Shown here piece after piece: positions 52,929-56,560 of a stretch of DNA of 56,560 nucleotides (the first letter of the stretch is position 1; every line of letters begins with the position of its first letter). A program made the position numbers and the translations under genes. The stretch covers positions 2,673 through 59,232 of the forward strand of contig NZ_JALHLF010000015.1 in NCBI RefSeq assembly GCF_022832435.1, read 5' to 3'. The DNA is from Novosphingobium organovorum. Lineage in GTDB: Bacteria; Pseudomonadota; Alphaproteobacteria; Sphingomonadales; Sphingomonadaceae. The notes beneath the pieces were generated by a model. The model ran no database searches and was not told the DNA's origin. It saw nothing but the letters and a program-made list of their open reading frames with translations.

Positions 52929-53737
52929 GCGCATATCCTCGTGACGATTTCGCCCCCGGATCGGTCTGGCTGGTGGGCGCCGGGCCGGGCGATCCCGAGC
53001 TGCTCACGCGCAAGGCCGAGCGCCTGATCGGCGCGGCGAGCGTGATCTTCCACGATGCGCTGGTCGGCCCGGAAGTGCTCGACCTTGCTGATCCCTCGGC
53101 GCGACTGGTCTATGTCGGCAAGCGCTCGGGCCGGCACTCGAAGGACCAGAAGACGATCGACGCGCTGATCGTCGAGGCGGCGCTGGCAGGCGAGCGGGTG
53201 GTGCGCCTCAAGGGCGGCGATCCCTCGATCTTCGGCCGCTCGACCGAGGAGCTGGAGGCGTGCCGCGAGGCGGGCGTGCGGGTTTCGGTCTGCCCCGGCG
53301 TGACTGCGGCGAGCGCGGCGGCGGCGGGACTGGGGGCCTCGCTCACGCTGCGTGGCCTGGCGCGCAAGCTGACCTTCGTCACCGCCCATGCCCGTGCGGG
53401 TGAGGAGCTGGAGCTTGACTGGGAGCGGCTGGCTGATCCCGAAGCGACCCTGGCCGTCTATATGGGTAAGGCGGCCGCTCCGGCGCTGTCCGCAAGGCTG
53501 ATCGCGGCGGGGCTGCCTGCGCAAACTCCGGTCGCGCTGGTCGAAAACGCGAGCCTTCCCAGCGAACGGCATTTCCATACCCGGCTCGATCTCCTGCCGC
53601 TCGCCGCGCGCACCGCGCTGGGCGACGGCCCGGCACTGCTGCTGATCGGCGCGGCGATGGAGAAGCCGCAAGGAACGCGCGTTAAGGAATTGCAAAGGAT
53701 TGTTGCGATCCCGTCGAAACAGATTGGTAATCAATAG
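52925..53737 (+). CDS. cobA: Uroporphyrinogen-III C-methyltransferase
   Basis: A 270-residue SUMT that makes precorrin-2 on the way to siroheme, the cofactor of NirB. Visible: VWLVGAGPGDPELLTRKA (15-32), VYVGKRSGRHS, VVRLKGGDPSIFGR (92-105), CPGVTAASAAAAGLG and MGKAAAPAL. There is no CysG-type dehydrogenase/ferrochelatase part, so those steps are coded elsewhere. ATGA overlap with nasA shows coupling. Last gene of the nitrate island. Confidence 0.96.
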   Translation: MSAYPRDDFAPGSVWLVGAGPGDPELLTRKAERLIGAASVIFHDALVGPEVLDLADPSARLVYVGKRSGRHSKDQKTIDALIVEAALAGERVVRLKGGDPSIFGRSTEELEACREAGVRVSVCPGVTAASAAAAGLGASLTLRGLARKLTFVTAHARAGEELELDWERLADPEATLAVYMGKAAAPALSARLIAAGLPAQTPVALVENASLPSERHFHTRLDLLPLAARTALGDGPALLLIGAAMEKPQGTRVKELQRIVAIPSKQIGNQ

Positions 53738-53761
53738 CTTGTAGCCCGCCTCTCGTTCCAG

Positions 53762-53787
53762 CCTCGTTCCGAGGGGAGTGGACGAGG
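53762..53787 (+). terminator. Hairpin after cobA
   Basis: CCTCGTTCC and GGACGAGG pair with one bulged T around a nine-base loop, 24 bases after the cobA stop; a short TTTT follows only after GGCGAGGCCGG. Weak candidate terminator of the nitrate operon, in a 131-base gap with no gene. Confidence 0.3.
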
Positions 53788-53868
53788 GGCGAGGCCGGTT
53801 TTCCGCCGATTTGGTCGGGGATCGGTCTCGTTTCCTTACCCCGCGCGCATGGCGCGCCGACGCGAGCG

Positions 53869-54789
53869 CTATTTCCAACCCTTCTTGCGAGCCGTTCGTT
53901 CGCCATCAGCGTCGAGCGGCGCGCCGTTGGCCATGTCCTGCGCCGCGCGCATGAGATCGGCCTCGGCCGATCCGGCCTGGCGATAGGCGTCGGGACTGGC
54001 GGCCGAGGGCTGGTTGGCCTGCGTGCGTTCGAGCACCCAGCTGTCCCCGTCCCGGCAGGCGATACCCGCTGTCGCGCGCGCCGAATAGACCCGGCAATAG
54101 GTCCCGTTGTCCCGCTCGAAGCTGGTCAGTATCCGCAAGGGCCCGCCGTTGCCCTGCGCTGAGGCGAGCTGGGTGTCGAGTCCCCTGGCAAGGTTCCCCG
54201 CCGCGACGAGCTGGCCGCCGCGATCGACCACACTGGCGCTATCCCCCACCGCATCGTGCGATGGCGAAGCGAAGCGGCCGAGGTTGAGGCTCGTTCCCAG
54301 CATGACGCCCAGCACCAGCGAGGCGGCGAGGCCGGCGGCGAGGCCGGGCCGCGCGAAAAGCGGCACGCCTTTCTGGCCGGGCACGCGCTGCGCTCCGGCG
54401 CGCGCGCGCGCCTTGGCCTTTTCCTTGCGCTCCTTTTCGCGCCGGGCCTTGGCGGCGGCAAAGTCGAGCACGGGAGCAGGGGGCTGGGCGGAAGGTTGCG
54501 CCACCGGTGGAACCGCCACCGCGCCGGGCGTGTGAGGCTCCTTGGCGGGCGCCTTTGCCGCATCCTCTTCCTGCGCCGCCGCGATCATCGCCATCAGCGC
54601 ATCGGGCACGGCTTCCTCGGCCACCGGATCGAAATGGGCCTGCAAGCGCGCGCGAAGCCGCTGTTCCGCCTGCAATTGGGCGGCCAGTTCGGGGTCGTGC
54701 GCGACGGCCTCCTCGATGCGGTCGGCGGCTTCGCCCGAAAGTTCGCCATCGGCGTAGGCCCGAAGCTCCTCGCGGGTTACACCGGTCAT
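53869..54789 (-). CDS. Membrane anti-sigma factor
   Basis: A 306-residue protein whose N-terminus (TREELRAYADGELSGEAADRIEEAVAHDPELAAQL) has the helical anti-sigma form seen in alphaproteobacterial anti-ECF proteins, without the zinc HxxxCxxC motif. A Pro/Ala-rich and then Lys/Arg-rich stretch (80-140) precedes one membrane segment (about 149-170, GLAAGLAASLVLGVMLG). The outer part has two Cys (TYCRVYS, GIACRDG). Its ATG overlaps the sigma gene stop, so both are made together. Confidence 0.85.
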   Translation of the reverse strand: MTGVTREELRAYADGELSGEAADRIEEAVAHDPELAAQLQAEQRLRARLQAHFDPVAEEAVPDALMAMIAAAQEEDAAKAPAKEPHTPGAVAVPPVAQPSAQPPAPVLDFAAAKARREKERKEKAKARARAGAQRVPGQKGVPLFARPGLAAGLAASLVLGVMLGTSLNLGRFASPSHDAVGDSASVVDRGGQLVAAGNLARGLDTQLASAQGNGGPLRILTSFERDNGTYCRVYSARATAGIACRDGDSWVLERTQANQPSAASPDAYRQAGSAEADLMRAAQDMANGAPLDADGERTARKKGWK

Positions 54790-55286
54790 GCCTTCTCTCC
54801 CAATTCCCTGAGCAATGCCTCGCGCCCGCGGCCCAGGCGCGAAGTCAGCGTGCCTTGCGGTATGTCGAGGATTTCGGCCGCCTCCTTGTAGGCAAAGCCT
54901 TCGATCATGACGAGCACCACCGCCTCGCGCTGCTCGTCGGGCAAGCGCGCCAGCGCGCGCTCGACATTGCCCAGCTCGACCAGGCTTTCGGCCGCGGGCG
55001 CGCCAGGGGTGCCCACGTTGACACCTTCGTCCTCGTGCGTGAAGGTCTGCGAGCGCCGCGTGCGGGCGCGGATTTCATCGATCCACTGGTTACGCATGAT
55101 CCTGTATACCCATGCGTCGAGCCGGGTGCCTTCCTCCCACTGGGTGCGGGCCTTGAGCGCGCGCTCGACGGTTTGCTGGCACAAGTCGTCGGCATCGGCG
55201 GCGTCCTGCGTCAACCCGCGCGCAAAGCGCCGCAGGCGTGGCAGCAGCGCGGTCAGCTGGGTGCAGAAGCTCGTCGTCGTGCTCAT
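54786..55286 (-). CDS. ECF-family RNA polymerase sigma factor
   Basis: A 166-residue sigma factor. Region 2 is seen at about 10-80 (DAADADDLCQQTVERALK, LDAWVYRIMRNQWIDEIR) and region 4 at about 110-160 (LPDEQREAVVLVMIEGFAYKEAAEIL, then GTLTSRLGRGREALL). The ATG at 55286 is used because the longer in-frame reading runs into the divergent promoter region. Held by the anti-sigma factor encoded downstream; a perfect inverted repeat lies 18 bases before its start. Confidence 0.93.
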   Translation of the reverse strand: MSTTTSFCTQLTALLPRLRRFARGLTQDAADADDLCQQTVERALKARTQWEEGTRLDAWVYRIMRNQWIDEIRARTRRSQTFTHEDEGVNVGTPGAPAAESLVELGNVERALARLPDEQREAVVLVMIEGFAYKEAAEILDIPQGTLTSRLGRGREALLRELGEKA

Positions 55287-55303
55287 CGATCTTTCGTGCC
55301 TGA

Positions 55304-55335
55304 GGATGAAACGGATGGACTTGGGCGTTTCATCC
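55304..55335. promoter_or_regulatory. Perfect 10-bp inverted repeat in the sigma/protease divergent promoter
   Basis: GGATGAAACG (55304-55313) and CGTTTCATCC (55326-55335) around a 12-base centre. The TGAAAC core could serve as an ECF -35 element on each strand, giving one symmetric promoter that serves both the sigma operon and the protease gene, or the repeat could be an operator. Confidence 0.5.
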
Positions 55336-55369
55336 ACGAGTGCAAGAATTTCTGCTAACGGACAAGAGC

Positions 55370-56560
55370 ATGACGAAAGAGACAGGCAAAGGCCGATCGC
55401 GATGGCGTATGCTGGCGGCGCTGGCCGTGCTGGTGGGGAGCGTGCTGGCGGGCCCGGCCAGCGCGCAGCTGGGCGTGCCGGGGGGCGCTTCGCTGCCCGG
55501 CGGTTCGCTCGGGGGCGATGTGGGGGAGGCAATCGGTTCGCTCGCGGACAAGACGCTCGAGGGGGCGCAGGATCTGGGCGAAAGCGCGAGCCGGGCGACC
55601 CGATCGACCTTGCGCCGCCTGATTCGCCTGCGTGACCAGCGCCTTGCCCGTTTTGTGCGCGAGACGCCGGGCGTCGAGCGCGATGCCGAGGGCAATCCGG
55701 CGCGGGCGGGCGAACTGCTGATGCTCGATCCCGATGCGCCCGCGCTCGAAAGCGCGAAGGCCAACGGCTTTACGGTGATCGAACAGGGCGCGCTCGAAGG
55801 GCTCGACATTGCCTATGCCCGGCTCGCGGTGCCGCCAGGGATGACGCTGGCCGATGCCGAAGTGCGGCTGCGCAAGGCGCTGCCCGGTCATGCGGTGAGT
55901 TCGGACCCGATCCACTTTCCCTCGGGCAAGCTCGGAGCGTCGGAAGCGCTTGGCGTGGCGGGCGCGGCGGCGGTTTCGACAAGCGACCTGCCGCGCGGGG
56001 GAAGCGTGGGTGTGATCGATGGCGGGATCGCGGGTTCCTCACGCCTTGTCGCGCAAAAAGGCTTCGCGTCCGGCGCCCCGGTGCCCGACGAACACGCCTC
56101 GGCGATCGCCTCTTTGCTTGCGGGGGCGGGCACGGCCAGGCTGTGGTCGGCCGATGTCTATGGCACCGACAGGGCGGGGGGCGATGCGCTGGCGATCGCG
56201 CGCGCGCTGGGCTGGATGCAGACGAACGGCGTGCCGGTGGTCTCGATCAGCCTTGTCGGCCCGGCCAATCCGCTGCTCGCGCGGGCGATCGACGCGGCGC
56301 GGGTCAAAGGCATGTTGGTGGTCGCGGCGGTCGGCAACGATGGCGCCGCCGCGCCGCCTGCCTATCCCGCCTCCTACTCCGGCGTGGTCGCGGTGACCGG
56401 GGTCGATGCGCGCGGGCGGGTGCTGATCGAGGCGGGGCAGGCACGGCATATCGATTACGCGGCGCCCGGCGCGGACCTTTCGGCGATGGTTCCGGGAAAG
56501 GGACGCATTGCGCTTCGCGGGACGTCGTTCGCCGCGCCGCTCGCCGCCGCCCGGCTCGCC
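55370..56560 (+). CDS. Subtilisin-like S8 serine protease, 3' end outside window
   Basis: An open frame of 397 codons running off the window. A signal peptide (ending GPASAQ) is followed by a Gly/Ser-rich stretch, an Arg-rich helix (78-95) and a pro-region-like part. The S8 triad is in order: Asp217 (VGVIDGGI), His242 (DEHASAIASLLAG) and Ser386 (GTSFAAPLAAA), with the oxyanion Asn323 (VGNDG). It is an exported or periplasmic protease. Divergence from the sigma/anti-sigma pair across a shared inverted repeat suggests common control. Confidence 0.88.
   Translation, partial: MTKETGKGRSRWRMLAALAVLVGSVLAGPASAQLGVPGGASLPGGSLGGDVGEAIGSLADKTLEGAQDLGESASRATRSTLRRLIRLRDQRLARFVRETPGVERDAEGNPARAGELLMLDPDAPALESAKANGFTVIEQGALEGLDIAYARLAVPPGMTLADAEVRLRKALPGHAVSSDPIHFPSGKLGASEALGVAGAAAVSTSDLPRGGSVGVIDGGIAGSSRLVAQKGFASGAPVPDEHASAIASLLAGAGTARLWSADVYGTDRAGGDALAIARALGWMQTNGVPVVSISLVGPANPLLARAIDAARVKGMLVVAAVGNDGAAAPPAYPASYSGVVAVTGVDARGRVLIEAGQARHIDYAAPGADLSAMVPGKGRIALRGTSFAAPLAAARLA

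Noticed and set aside
1..56560. CRISPR arrays, insertion sequences, tRNA or rRNA genes
   Set aside because: I saw no regularly spaced direct repeats, no transposase-like gene with terminal repeats, and no tRNA-like cloverleaf or rRNA segment. A tRNAscan or covariance search would be more sensitive.

Overview
The window is about 56.6 kb of GC-rich, gene-dense chromosome. Gene content points to an alphaproteobacterium of the Sphingomonadales, with Novosphingobium or a close relative as the best guess. Supporting signs are the Flp/Tad (Cpa) pilus genes, a MucR/Ros regulator, a Fur/Mur-type regulator without CxxC pairs, the ispH-thrB-rnhA gene order, a class II DAHP synthase and an alginate-export-type porin. 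I see no insertion sequence, CRISPR array, rRNA or tRNA gene. The genus is an inference from style, not from a marker gene.

Left part (1-24.8 kb). A small DUF2946 protein and a TonB-dependent copper-type receptor come first (+). Next is a minus-strand Flp pilus operon, cpaA-B-C-D-E-tadB-tadC, which lacks both the pilin and the CpaF/TadA motor ATPase at its usual place between cpaE and tadB. Then follow an alpha/beta hydrolase, a DAO-type oxidoreductase, a YegP-like protein and a FUSC-type membrane protein. A housekeeping stretch comes next: rnhA, thrB, ispH, an unknown lipoprotein, plsC-like acyltransferase, fur/mur, mucR, rimI, tsaB, an NfuA-like Fe-S protein and a two-module M16 peptidase.

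Middle part (24.9-33.1 kb). Class II DAHP synthase with a clear rho-independent terminator, a 728-residue secreted protein of no family I recognise, an alpha-amino-acid ester hydrolase, a GNAT acetyltransferase, a DUF2268-like HExxH protein and a glutathione S-transferase.

Right part (33.2-53.7 kb) is a nitrogen-scavenging island read entirely on the plus strand. A compact uracil-degradation set (rutB-C-D-A) is followed by the nitrate/nitrite regulators nasT-nasS, the nitrate ABC transporter nrtA-nrtB-nrtCD (two ATPases in one chain), a porin, a NirC/FocA channel, a fused PP2C phosphatase/Ser-Thr kinase, nirB-nirD, nasA and cobA (siroheme synthesis). Two leaders, before nrtA and before nirB, each contain two hairpins with six-base A..G.. 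loops, the second overlapping the 5' arm of a terminator. This is the expected layout of an RNA target of the ANTAR protein NasT. The inferred circuit is that the cytosolic nitrate/nitrite sensor NasS holds NasT until ligand arrives, and NasT then stabilises the hairpins, blocks the terminators and allows uptake and reduction genes to be transcribed. NasT has Asn where the phospho-acceptor Asp is expected, which fits control by NasS rather than by phosphorylation. A weaker third two-hairpin element lies before the porin.

Right edge (53.8-56.6 kb). An ECF sigma factor and a membrane anti-sigma factor (minus) diverge from a subtilisin-like S8 protease (plus, cut by the window end) across a perfect 10-bp inverted repeat.
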